Source of the DNA: an uncultured Clostridia bacterium
GTDB taxonomy: Bacteria > Bacillota > Clostridia > TANB77 > CAG-508
Assembly: GCA_949482135.1 (NCBI GenBank)
Contig: CASYFC010000011.1
Span: 1-64,000 of the forward strand
DNA: 64,000 nt
Direction of reading: 5' to 3'
How positions within the stretch are numbered: position 1 is the first letter of the stretch; every line of letters begins with the position of its first letter. Under the pieces are notes generated by a model. The model did no database searches. It was not told the origin of the DNA and worked only from the letters and a program-made list of their open reading frames with translations. Below are positions 1 through 9,452 of this stretch, in pieces. The position numbers and the translations under genes are program-made.

Positions 1-73
1 AAGTATACCATAACTCTTTTTTATTATGGTCTACTAAACGGGGTGCATTTCAATTGTTTGCCCTTTTTAATAT

Positions 74-3000
74 TTAAAATCCTATTCTTTTTCTTGATTC
101 TTCTGCTTTTACTTCTGGAATATCTTCTTCAGTAAATGTAAGTAATCTATTCATATCTGTTTCATTTCTTGTTTTTATAGCATGTTCTATAATGATTTTT
201 TGAACAGTGTTTTCAACAAATCTACCATTTCCGAAGTTTTCGACATTTTTAGCATCTTGAAGTATTTTTTCTACTCTTGCTTTAGCCTCATCATCTGCTG
301 TAAATCCTTTATCTTTTACTTTCTTATCAAATATTTGCATTAATTCTTCAATTGAATAGTCTTCAAAATCAATTTCATATCCTATTCTTGATTTTAAACC
401 AGGATTTAAATCTCTAAATTTTTTCATTTCATTTGTATACCCTGCAAATATAATTATTAATCGTCCTTGATAATCTTCCATTGCTTTTAGTAATGTTGCA
501 ACACACTCTGCTGAATAACTTGCATTTGAACCATTATGTTCCATTATGCTATACGCTTCATCTATAAACAACACTCCATCTAAAGCAGATTCAATAACAG
601 CTTGTGTTTTTGGACCTGTTTGTCCTAAAAATTCACCAATTAAATCCTGTGATTGAACTTCAACTAATTTATTTCTTTTTATGTATCCTAAGTTGTAATA
701 AACTTCTGCTATCAATCTTGCAACTGTTGTTTTTCCTGTTCCAGCGTTTCCTTTAAATATCATATGCATATTAAAATCTGGTGCTCTATCTAGTTTTTTA
801 TTTAACTCTATTACTGAAACAAATCCATTGATAGTCTCTTTTACTTTTGCTAAACCTATTAATGAATTTAAGTCTTCTAGTATGTTATCAACTGTACGTT
901 CTTTATCTTTTTTTGTTGCTTCAAATATTTCTACATCTTTATTAGTAATAACTTTTAAATTAATTTCATCAGTATAGTTTGCAGAATGAGTAATTACTAG
1001 TCTATCAAATAAATTTGTAATAAATCTAGCATTACCAAAGTTTCTACCAATTTTGTTTTTTATTATTAATTTTTCTATTTTATTTTCTACGCCATCTTCT
1101 AAAGTAAATTCATTTCCATTTGCTTCATCTTTGAATATTTGCATTAATTCTTCTTTAGAAAAATCTGGAAATTCTAGTTCATATCCTATTCTAGACATTA
1201 ATCCTTGATTTTCATTAATAAAATCATTCATTTCTTTTGTATATCCTGCAAATATGACTATCAATCTATCTTTATATAATTCCATAGCTTTACAAATTGT
1301 TGCCATACATTCAGCTGGATAATTTGAGGTACTTCCACCTTTACTTGCCATTATTGTATAGGCTTCATCTATAAACAATACTCCGTCTATTGCTGTATCT
1401 ATTACAGCTTGCGTTTTTGGAGCAGTTTCTCCCAAATGGCTTCCTATTAAATCTTTACTAGTAACTTCAATAATTTTGTTTTGTCTTATAAACCCTAGTC
1501 TATAAAATAATTCTGCAAGAAGTCTTGCAACAGTAGTTTTTCCTGTTCCAGAATTTCCTTTAAATATCATATTTAAATTAGCAAAGCCCTCAATATCAAT
1601 CTTTTTACTATAATCTAAATATTTTATTAATTCATTTATATTTTCTTTTACCTCAGCTAATCCAACTAGTCCGTTAATATCTGCCAATATTTCATCTATT
1701 TCTCTTATTTCTTCAGTTTTTGGACTATCTGATTTGTTAAAAGTTTTTTGTACACTTAATGATTTAAATTTATTAAAAATCACATCACTACTTACTTTTT
1801 CTATATAAGTATATTCATCTTCTAAATCTGCAACATATGTATTTTTTATATATTCATCTAATTCTTTTGAAAATTCCTCATCTATTGGACATATATTTTC
1901 TAATTTATGCAATATTTTATTTTTTACAATCAAAGAATCTAATCCATTTATATGTATTTTTTTATTTATAATTGTACTTTCTATTAATGGATGTTTTTGT
2001 GTTAATGATTTTAAAACTTCTTCATTTTCAATAAAAATTGTAATAGATTTTCTATTTTTTAAATGGAACTTTTCTATTGCTGTAAAAAACGCATCTACTC
2101 TATATTCATTTAATGCTTTTATTCTTTCTAGATTTTCAAAAATTATGATATCGTTATCTATGTACATTTTATCAACTTGAGCAATCATATCTGTAGAGTC
2201 TTTTGTTCTTTTAACAAGCATTTCTGTATCAACCCATAAAGTACCTTTATTTCCAATATAATTAAATGTTCTAACATATCTATTTATTATATTTACTACT
2301 TTATCTGAAATAATATTATTTTTTGTATATAAAGCTATATTAAAATGTATGTATGGTAAATCTTCATTATAGTAGTAATTTCTAACATATGTTAATATTG
2401 AAATAATTTCATCTTTTTCCTCTTGTGAACATTCTAATTCATCTACTAAATGAACATATTGATTATAATAAGCAATTCTAAATTCGCTTTCTTTAAAATT
2501 TCTTTTTTCTAAAGCTCTTTTAATAACAACTTCTTCATCAATATTATTTTTTTCACATAAATATCTTATATAAACTGCAAGTTCTATTGGAGATTTATCA
2601 AATATATAAGAAAAATTATCCGAAATATTTATTGTTGATAAATCTAAAACGCCTTCAATACCTTTGTTTTCTTTATAAAATTCTGTTAAATTTTGAAATA
2701 ATGAATTATTTTTAACATTAAAATCTATATATCTATAAAATATTTTTCCATCCTCTTCTTTATCTATTGCAATAGCATCTGATGCAAGTACCATTTCACT
2801 ACCTACAATATCAATTGATCTTTTTACTAAATCATTAATGCTATCTACAACATATGAAATAAAATGTTCATCTCTTGAAAATTCAGTTTCTTTTTCAGAA
2901 ACTAACATTTTAAAGACTTTTCTTGTATCAAATTTATTATCAGATATACATTTTAAAACATATGAAAGTAATTTAAAAGGACATGAATGTAAATCATTAA

Positions 3001-3337
3001 CTTTACAATAAGAACATTTCGCATTTAAATCTTGTTCTAAATTATTTAAATTTAATCTCCAAGTACTTTTATAATCTCTTAGAGAATATCCTATATAAAA
3101 TAAGAATATTTTTTCAAACATATCTTGTGCATCATCAAAATTTTTAGCACATAACTTTAAAAATGATAATTCTAAAACATTAGTTGATTTTTCAACTATT
3201 TTATCGCCTTCTTTTACTTTTTCTGTTTGCATTGAATATGCAAGTAAATCAGTTTCATAGATAAACTTTATAATTTTTAATTCATTTTCAGTAAATTTTC
3301 CTTTAATAAAATTTACAAAATTTAATGTTTCATCCAT
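74..3337 (-). CDS. Tandem CbxX/CfxQ-type AAA+ ATPase, 1087 aa
   Basis: Large cytoplasmic ATPase with two AAA+ modules of the CbxX/CfxQ/SpoVK type. Walker A (GNSGTGKTT, GNAGTGKTT) lies near residues 592-600 and 860-868. Walker B (GVLFIDEAY) lies near 656 and 921. Each module also has the GYTNEM/GYTKEM sensor-like segment typical of the family. The first ~550 residues match nothing I recognise and contain a short Cys cluster (CSYC, CP) near residue 110. Family members remodel protein complexes such as Rubisco activation or spore proteins; the substrate here is unknown. The ATG follows an AAAGGGG ribosome site. It is the last gene after the amidase and RimO genes. Assignment of the AAA+ class is firm; a sporulation role is only inference. 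Confidence 0.85.
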   Translation of the reverse strand: MDETLNFVNFIKGKFTENELKIIKFIYETDLLAYSMQTEKVKEGDKIVEKSTNVLELSFLKLCAKNFDDAQDMFEKIFLFYIGYSLRDYKSTWRLNLNNLEQDLNAKCSYCKVNDLHSCPFKLLSYVLKCISDNKFDTRKVFKMLVSEKETEFSRDEHFISYVVDSINDLVKRSIDIVGSEMVLASDAIAIDKEEDGKIFYRYIDFNVKNNSLFQNLTEFYKENKGIEGVLDLSTINISDNFSYIFDKSPIELAVYIRYLCEKNNIDEEVVIKRALEKRNFKESEFRIAYYNQYVHLVDELECSQEEKDEIISILTYVRNYYYNEDLPYIHFNIALYTKNNIISDKVVNIINRYVRTFNYIGNKGTLWVDTEMLVKRTKDSTDMIAQVDKMYIDNDIIIFENLERIKALNEYRVDAFFTAIEKFHLKNRKSITIFIENEEVLKSLTQKHPLIESTIINKKIHINGLDSLIVKNKILHKLENICPIDEEFSKELDEYIKNTYVADLEDEYTYIEKVSSDVIFNKFKSLSVQKTFNKSDSPKTEEIREIDEILADINGLVGLAEVKENINELIKYLDYSKKIDIEGFANLNMIFKGNSGTGKTTVARLLAELFYRLGFIRQNKIIEVTSKDLIGSHLGETAPKTQAVIDTAIDGVLFIDEAYTIMASKGGSTSNYPAECMATICKAMELYKDRLIVIFAGYTKEMNDFINENQGLMSRIGYELEFPDFSKEELMQIFKDEANGNEFTLEDGVENKIEKLIIKNKIGRNFGNARFITNLFDRLVITHSANYTDEINLKVITNKDVEIFEATKKDKERTVDNILEDLNSLIGLAKVKETINGFVSVIELNKKLDRAPDFNMHMIFKGNAGTGKTTVARLIAEVYYNLGYIKRNKLVEVQSQDLIGEFLGQTGPKTQAVIESALDGVLFIDEAYSIMEHNGSNASYSAECVATLLKAMEDYQGRLIIIFAGYTNEMKKFRDLNPGLKSRIGYEIDFEDYSIEELMQIFDKKVKDKGFTADDEAKARVEKILQDAKNVENFGNGRFVENTVQKIIIEHAIKTRNETDMNRLLTFTEEDIPEVKAEESRKRIGF

Positions 3338-3373
3338 CTTTTATCCCCTTTATCTTTTGAAATAAGTATTTTT

Positions 3374-4691
3374 CTAATAGTTATTATTAATTGCCTCTGC
3401 TATTGCTCTTGTAATTTCATCTTCTTCATTTTTAATAATTTCTAAATCATTTTTTATATATCCAAGTTCTACTTGATAACACTCTATTCCTTGATTTGAT
3501 TTATAATATTTATTAGCTGCATATGAAGTATTTCGACCATCAACATATGCTTCTGTGGCTATTCCTCCTACTTCTCTTATTGTATATAAATAAGGTGTAT
3601 CTAGAGTAAGTTTATATGGCTCGTACCCTTTTCTATTCGCTGTATTTTCATATTCTTTTATAACTTGTTTTGTAAAGTTTCTAACATATACACCGTTCAG
3701 CCTTTTTAAATGAGTTATTATTAGAAAATGTTATGTGTGAATATTCATTTATCTTATTAGCCATTTGTGTTGCAAATTCTAAATTTGACTTACATGGACT
3801 ATATATTTCTAAGCCTGATAACCTATTATTGGCATCATTATTTACATGAAATGAAATCATAAGTTTAGCTTTTGTTTTACAAGCAATACTAATTCTACCA
3901 TTTGCATCATACATGTTAGTAGACGAAAATTCAGAAGAATTTGAGTCATCTCTAGTAAGTTTTACTTTATATCCCATATTTTCTAACTTTTCTTTTAAAT
4001 TTTTAGAATAACTAAGAGTAATAGCAGATTCTGTAGTTTCTCCACTTTTTTCCCCCATATCTGTTCCGCCATGCCCTGCATCTATTACTATATCATAAAT
4101 GTCATCTGGTAAATTTGTATTTTCTATATTTATTGTTAATAAATTATATTTTTTATTATTATAGTCTTTTTCAAAAAAATCAATTGTTGCTTTTCTATTT
4201 TCACCATTATTAGTAATAGTATAATACTCTATATTATCATTTGCAGAAGATTGTTGAAAAGAATAATATTTAGGTTCTATACTATTATTTACTTTTAATC
4301 TTAGTAGAACATAATATTCAGAATTTTCTAGTTCGTCTATAATAAATCCAGAATTGATTGAACTAGAAGAAAATACTAAATTATTTCCATCAAAAGAATA
4401 GTTTAAATTATAAGTTTGTTCATAATTTAAACCATCTGTTATATATAATCTAGCACTTTCAAAATTATCTTTACTTATATTTGAAATTTTTCCACTTAAA
4501 TTTAAAGCTCTTCCATATGTATAAATACTTGTAGTTTCTGCTGATTTTGTTTGTATCATATTAAGCACTTTAGTTTCAGTCGACTTTTGGTCATATTTGG
4601 GAATTTCTCTTTTTATAGTAATTGAAACTCCATACCAAACACCTACTATCATAAAAATTAATATAACTAATTTTAATAATTTATTTGCCAT
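3374..4691 (-). CDS. N-acetylmuramoyl-L-alanine amidase (Amidase_3), needs a +1 shift
   Basis: Cell-wall hydrolase cutting the MurNAc-L-Ala bond. It has an N-terminal membrane anchor (residues ~5-25), a ~170-residue linker domain, then Amidase_3 motifs: DAGHGG (zinc His), ETTES (zinc Glu) and SFHVNND (second His). The zero frame stops after AERCIC, but the next frame continues the same domain (GVYVRNFTKQ to VELGYIKND) and supplies the catalytic Glu. Dropping the C of an in-frame CGG codon (3693-3695) joins the halves as FKKAE-GVYVRNF, giving ~438 aa. Removing one A from a nearby A-run would also repair it. Start ATG has an AGGAG site. It is either recoded, a recent pseudogene, or a sequence error. 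Confidence 0.8.
3693..3695 (-). other. CGG codon at +1 shift point (amidase)
   Basis: Zero-frame context is GAA CGG TGT. Skipping the C makes the next codon GGT (Gly) and restores the Amidase_3 reading frame. One of four such sites in the window. Confidence 0.6.
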
Positions 4692-4706
4692 AGCAAGCTC
4701 CTAATA

Positions 4707-6016
4707 TTATTTTACTAATTCCCCTAACATATCATAATTTCTTACTGCTGTAATTTTACATTTTATAAAATCTCCTGGGTTTATGCTTCCATCATTTTTT
4801 ATAAATATTGTACCATCTTCATTTGGAATATCCATGTAACTTCTAGCACAAATAAATTTACTATCATTTGAAAATCCATCTACTATAGCTTCATAAACAT
4901 TTCCTATTTTTTCTTCTAATTTTATTTTAGAAATTTGTTGTTCTAAAGTCATAATTTTATTAAGTCTTGCTTGTTTAGTTTTATAATGTACTTGTTCTTT
5001 TATTCTAGAGGCAGGTGTTCCATCCTCTTTTGAATATTTAAACACACCTAATTTTTCAAATTTGGCTCTATTCACAAATTCATATAACTCAAAAAAGTCT
5101 TCTTCTGTCTCACCTGGAAACCCAACTATAAATGTTGTTCTTAAAATTACATCTGGAATTTCTTTTCTAATTTTTTCTAATGTTTTTTCTATTGATTTAC
5201 TATCACTTTTTCTATTCATTCTTTTTAACACTGAATCAGAAAAATGTTGAAGTGGTATATCAAAATAATTACATATCTTTTCATTTCTTTTTACAACATC
5301 TATTAATTCATCAGTTATACTTTCTGGATATGAATATAAAAATCTAATCCACTTAAAACCTTCTATTTTACAAAGCTTGTCTAGCAACTCTGCCAAACGT
5401 GGCTCTCCATAAATATCTATTCCATACTTAGTTGTATCTTGTGCGATAACTATTAATTCTTTAATTCCGTGAAGATGCAAGTTTTTTAGCTTCTTCAAGA
5501 ATATCTTCCATTTTTCTACTTACAAATGGACCTCTTATATAAGGAATTGCGCAATATGTACATCTGTTGCTACAACCTTCTGCTATTTTTAAATATGCTG
5601 TTGCATTTCCTGTTGAAATAATTCTATCCATATAGTCTAAAGTATTTTTAGATTTTATTTCTACTTTTATTAATTTAGCAACTTTCTCCCATAAATTATC
5701 ATATTCATCAATACTTAAAAATAAATCAACTTCTGGAAGTGCTTTTATTAAATCATCTTTATATCTTTGAACTAAACATCCCATAGCAATTAGATATTTA
5801 CAATTAGCTGTTTGTTTTAATTCTGCCATTTCTAAAATACAATTAATTGCTTCTTCTTTTGCTGATTCAATAAAACCACATGTATTTATAATTATAATTT
5901 CAGCATCTTTCGGATTATTTACTATTTCAAAATTTTCTTTTTTAAAAACTCCTATACACATTTCTGTATCAACTAAGTTTTTACTACATCCGAAGAGATA
6001 TAAATCCTACCTTCAT
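4707..6016 (-). CDS. rimO: Ribosomal protein S12 methylthiotransferase RimO, needs two +1 shifts
   Basis: Radical-SAM enzyme that methylthiolates the conserved Asp of ribosomal protein S12. All parts are present in order: N-terminal MTTase domain (MKVGFISLGCSKNLVDTE after correction, then IINTCGFIESAKEE), CSNRCTYC radical-SAM cluster, FIVGFPGETEEDF, and a C-terminal TRAM domain. The gene is split in three frames: CGG codon 9 (5990-5992) and a second CGG (5467-5469). Skipping the C of each gives a continuous 435-residue protein, close to the usual RimO length. The first shift lies one codon before the first Fe-S cysteine. Start ATG 6016 has AAGGAG. It sits between bofA and the amidase. No other damage is visible, which argues against an old pseudogene. 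Confidence 0.85.
5467..5469 (-). other. CGG codon at +1 shift point (RimO, second)
   Basis: Zero-frame context is TCA CGG AAT TAA. Skipping C gives TCA GGA ATT AAA (SSGIKELIV), joining the radical-SAM core to the rest of RimO. Confidence 0.6.
5990..5992 (-). other. CGG codon at +1 shift point (RimO, first)
   Basis: Codon 9. Zero-frame context is CTT CGG ATG TAG. Skipping C gives CTT GGA TGT AGT AAA, the canonical RimO LGCSK start including the first cluster cysteine. Confidence 0.6.
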
Positions 6017-6033
6017 TACTTACTCCTTAAATT

Positions 6034-6276
6034 TTATAAAATTATTGTAATTAATACTGCACATACTAAACCTGGAACTCCAAATAATCCAGTTAAAACA
6101 ACTGTCCACCATTCGATATTTACAAAAATACCGAAAAAAGCCAATATGTATAAAATAATTCCACCTAAAATAGAATTAAATACAAATTTCATTATTATTT
6201 TTAATGGTAATGTCAATATTTTTAAAACAATAATTAACAAAATAATTCCAATAATAAATGATCCTATACTTGCCAT
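6034..6276 (-). CDS. bofA: BofA family sporulation protein
   Basis: 80-residue membrane protein with two or three hydrophobic segments and the C-terminal GLFGVPGLVCAVLI stretch characteristic of BofA, the inhibitor of pro-sigma-K processing in the mother-cell membrane. It follows rng by 18 bp and precedes rimO by 17 bp, so it is probably cotranscribed. AGGGGG ribosome site. Identification rests on the GVPG motif and size; its presence suggests an endospore former. Confidence 0.75.
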   Translation of the reverse strand: MASIGSFIIGIILLIIVLKILTLPLKIIMKFVFNSILGGIILYILAFFGIFVNIEWWTVVLTGLFGVPGLVCAVLITIIL

Positions 6277-6294
6277 AATAATTCCCCCTATTTC

Positions 6295-7458
6295 TTACTT
6301 TTTACTATTTATATGTTTTCGTGTAATTTCCATTAAATTAAGTTTTGTAAACTCTTCAACTTGAACTTTTGATCTATCTTTTTTACTATTTTTGATAATT
6401 TCATTAATAACAGATTGCTTGTTTTCATCTTGTTGCATATCAATAAAATCTATTATAATAATTCCACTAATATCACGAAGCCTCAATTGCTTAGAAATTT
6501 CTTTTGCAGCTTCTAAATTTACTTTTGTTATTGTTTCTTCAACATCTTTTTTTCCAATAAATTTTCCTGAATTTACATCTATAGCAACCAATGCTTCTGT
6601 TTTATCTATAGTTATGAATCCACCACTTTTAAGCCATACTTTATTACTTTCAGTAGCTTGTATTTGTTTTGATAAATTATATTTATTTAATATTTCATCA
6701 TCAATTTCAATTTTTACGTCAGCTTCAATTTCATCTAAAATATTATTTATCAAACTTAAATCTTTTTTATCCTTTAAAACAATTTTATCTAATTTATTAT
6801 CAACTAAATCTACTATTGTCTTTTTAAGTACTCCACCTTTATCATATATTTTTTGTGGAATTTCATCAATAGAAATATTTTGGATTACTTTCCATTTTTC
6901 TATAGTTTTTAAAATATCATTTTTTAATTCCTCTTCAGATTTGTTTTCTGCAACTGTTCTAATAATAGCACCTGAACCTTCTGGTAAATATTTTTTAGCT
7001 ATTTCCTTTAATCTTTCTCGTTCTTTATTGTTTTCGATTTTTTGAGAAACTGTTATAAAATTTGAATTTGGCATAAAAACGACAAATCTATTTGTTAAGG
7101 TGATATGTGTTGATAATCGTGGTCCTTTTTTGTCAACAGCTTCTTTTTTTACTTCTACAATTATTGGATCTCCAGGTTTTATTAATTCATTTATATTCTT
7201 TTCTTCTGGTTTTTCATTTTTTACAATATCAACTTTAGGTAAAATATCTTTTACATGTATAAAAGCATTTCGTTTCTCTCCTATATTCACAAAAGCAGAT
7301 TGAAGTCCTGTTATTACATTTTGAACTTTACCAATGTAAATATTACCTTCTATTGATTTATTATTTTCATCTTCTTCATATTTTTCAACAAGTTCTTCAT
7401 CTTCTACTAAGCAAATTGTTTTTTTATCATCTGTGCCTAAAATTACTAATTCTTTCAT
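6295..7458 (-). CDS. rng: Ribonuclease E/G family endonuclease, short form
   Basis: Single-strand RNA endonuclease acting in RNA processing and decay. An S1 domain is seen at residues ~38-125 (GNIYIGKVQNVITGLQ, AFVNIG). The catalytic DNase-I-like region has AIDVNSGKF and IIIDFIDM, which carry the metal-binding Asp residues. At 387 aa it ends at LMEITRKHINSKK, immediately where the zinc-link Cys pair and small dimerisation domain would follow, so it appears naturally short. The ATG follows the pth stop directly. Confident for family; the missing C-terminus is the odd feature. Confidence 0.9.
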   Translation of the reverse strand: MKELVILGTDDKKTICLVEDEELVEKYEEDENNKSIEGNIYIGKVQNVITGLQSAFVNIGEKRNAFIHVKDILPKVDIVKNEKPEEKNINELIKPGDPIIVEVKKEAVDKKGPRLSTHITLTNRFVVFMPNSNFITVSQKIENNKERERLKEIAKKYLPEGSGAIIRTVAENKSEEELKNDILKTIEKWKVIQNISIDEIPQKIYDKGGVLKKTIVDLVDNKLDKIVLKDKKDLSLINNILDEIEADVKIEIDDEILNKYNLSKQIQATESNKVWLKSGGFITIDKTEALVAIDVNSGKFIGKKDVEETITKVNLEAAKEISKQLRLRDISGIIIIDFIDMQQDENKQSVINEIIKNSKKDRSKVQVEEFTKLNLMEITRKHINSKK

Positions 7459-8031
7459 TTACATATCTTTCTTTTTATTAAATTTATTCATGGCTATATC
7501 TACACCATTTTTTATTATTTCTATTACAGCCTCTTTTGCTGTTTCAGTTCCCACTTCTAGAACTTTCACTTCCTCTTCTGGAATATGACCAATTACATAT
7601 GATATCATATCCGTTTTATCCTTTGGTTTTCCAATTCCAACTCTAATTCTACAAAATTTATCTGTATTTATAGAATTTATCACAGATTTCATTCCATTAT
7701 GGCTTCCAGCAGAACCTGTTTTTCTAATTCTTATTAATCCACTATCTGTATCAAAATCGTCATAAATAACAATTAACTCATCTTCAGTAATTTTGTAAAA
7801 ATTCATAGCTTGAATTACAGATTCACCACTTAAATTCATAAATGTTTGTGGCTTTAGTAGAATAACTTTCTCTCCTTCTATAATTCCATTTCCAACTAAA
7901 GCTTTAAATTTTGATTTATTAACATCAATTGCATATTTACTTGAAATTTTATTTATAACGTTAAATCCCATGTTATGTCTAGTTTTTGCATAATCTGATT
8001 CGGGATTTCCAAGCCCTACAATTAAATACAT
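7459..8031 (-). CDS. pth: Peptidyl-tRNA hydrolase
   Basis: Releases tRNA from peptidyl-tRNA that drops off ribosomes. Family motifs are clear: GLGNPESDYAKTRHNMGF with the catalytic His, KPQTFMNLSGESV, YDDFD and GSAGSHNGMKSV. 190 aa is normal length. AAAGGAG ribosome site before the ATG. First gene of the run pth-rng-bofA-rimO-amidase-AAA on the minus strand; its TAA abuts the rng ATG. Confidence 0.97.
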   Translation of the reverse strand: MYLIVGLGNPESDYAKTRHNMGFNVINKISSKYAIDVNKSKFKALVGNGIIEGEKVILLKPQTFMNLSGESVIQAMNFYKITEDELIVIYDDFDTDSGLIRIRKTGSAGSHNGMKSVINSINTDKFCRIRVGIGKPKDKTDMISYVIGHIPEEEVKVLEVGTETAKEAVIEIIKNGVDIAMNKFNKKKDM

Positions 8032-8093
8032 AAAAAATTACTCCTTTTCTACATAGTATATTATAATAAAAAACAAGACGAATTACAAGAAAA

Positions 8094-8182
8094 AAGTGAA
8101 ATTTAGGGACGTTCCTTAAATTTCACTTTAATAGTATAATAAATAAAAAATGAAATTTAAGGAACGTCCCTAAATTTCACTT
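8094..8182. repeat. Inverted pair of 35-bp GGGACGTTCC repeats
   Basis: Two near-identical ~35-bp units face each other (8094-8128 and 8149-8182), separated by ~20 bp. Each unit is itself an imperfect palindrome built as AAGTGAAATTTA-GGGACGTTCC-TTAAATTTCACTT. The right unit supplies the TGA stop of the glycosyltransferase at 8177, suggesting insertion at the gene end. It could act as a bidirectional terminator or be a small mobile repeat (MITE-like). A degenerate relative forms the hairpin at 38521. Confidence 0.75.
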
Positions 8183-9427
8183 CTCATTTTTAATTTTATT
8201 TTTTAATTCATCCCATATTTCTGTTGTTCTTATATATTCTTTATAATGTTTTTTGACATTTTTATCATAATCCTTAAGTTCTGCAATTAAACTTCTAAAG
8301 TCACATGTCTCAAATTGTTCTGAAAGCTTGTCTACACTTTTTTCTAAGTTTTCAATAGAATCTTCTATAATCTTTTTGTAATTTTCTTTTTCATTTATAT
8401 AGAAATATAATGGCTTATATTTTATCCATCCCAATGTTGCTTTATAAAATCTTTGTTCAATTCCATTGTCCTCTAAAACTATTTTTAATGGACGTTTAGG
8501 AAATTTTTCTTTCATAAGTCCTGTAAATTTTAGAAATCCATCATGAAAATGATATGCTGGAACAGAAACAACTTCTGTATTTTTGCTAACTGTTGCACAG
8601 GCAAAAAATGAATCTTCTCCTCTTGCTCCTGGTGGATTATAAAACGCTGGTATCTTTTCTATGTGATTTAAATTTAAGCACAAATTTGAGCCATATATGA
8701 TTGGTGTTTCTCCAGCTTTACTTATTTTCTTAGGTTTAATCTTAGCTAAAGCAATATCTTCATCAGCATATTTTAAAAATCCATCTTTAACTCGAGTTTT
8801 ATTAACATTTTCCCATGAAATAACTTCGTTTGAAATTCCATCTATGAAATTTTTGTAATCATCTTCTTGTAATGTTTCATTATACTCTATATATGGTATT
8901 GGGCTCATAACTCCACATCTATCACCTACAGTAATATCAGTTTTGGAAATACTTTCTAAATGTTTTCTTATTGTATCTTGTTTTACCCATGTAATTTCAT
9001 TATTATTTCTCATATCTGCTAATGGATATTCATCATCATCCCAAAATAATAAGTAATCCATTTTCATTTTTAAAGCATGATAAAGAATTGCATTTCTAGC
9101 TTTTGCATATCCTTTTCCAATAAATAAATCTGCATCTGCTCCAGATAAACCATATTTTGATATTAATACTTTTTTCTCTTCATCTATTTCTTCTGGTGTT
9201 ATATATTTTATATTGGCATATTTATATATTTCTGGAAGAATTCCATAAAAATCTGTTCTAGTTGTAAATTGATACCCTAGATCAAATAATATGTATATTG
9301 TAAAATTCACTTTAGTTTCTAAATCTTGTACTTGTTCAACTAAGTATTTAGCATATGAATTTATAATTTTGCATACATTTGGTCTTCCAGTTATAAAGCC
9401 TATTCCAAAGTTTACCTCTTTTTTCAT
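8177..9427 (-). CDS. GT-A type glycosyltransferase-like protein
   Basis: 416-residue cytoplasmic protein with a GT-A-like fold signature: an FWDDDEYP acidic motif that would bind metal-sugar nucleotide (~residue 130), GARGEDSFFACA and a late AYHFHDGF His motif. The C-terminus is charged and helical. ATG 9427 is chosen over an upstream ATG because AGAGGG lies just before it. The substrate is unknown. It lies in a stretch of envelope genes (GT8, pyruvyl transferase), pointing to surface polysaccharide. The stop codon is contributed by the adjacent inverted repeat. Confidence 0.7.
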   Translation of the reverse strand: MKKEVNFGIGFITGRPNVCKIINSYAKYLVEQVQDLETKVNFTIYILFDLGYQFTTRTDFYGILPEIYKYANIKYITPEEIDEEKKVLISKYGLSGADADLFIGKGYAKARNAILYHALKMKMDYLLFWDDDEYPLADMRNNNEITWVKQDTIRKHLESISKTDITVGDRCGVMSPIPYIEYNETLQEDDYKNFIDGISNEVISWENVNKTRVKDGFLKYADEDIALAKIKPKKISKAGETPIIYGSNLCLNLNHIEKIPAFYNPPGARGEDSFFACATVSKNTEVVSVPAYHFHDGFLKFTGLMKEKFPKRPLKIVLEDNGIEQRFYKATLGWIKYKPLYFYINEKENYKKIIEDSIENLEKSVDKLSEQFETCDFRSLIAELKDYDKNVKKHYKEYIRTTEIWDELKNKIKNEK

Positions 9428-9452
9428 AAACCCTCTTTTCTCATATATAGCA

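Noticed and set aside
3690-3705. Homopolymer A-run indel as the cause of the amidase frameshift
   Set aside because: Possible on its own, but the CGG explanation also covers the other three sites, which have no such run; kept as an alternative.
6392-7045. 217-codon plus-strand frame antisense to rng
   Set aside because: Low-complexity Ser/Phe/Ile product, no ribosome site, wholly inside a conserved gene.
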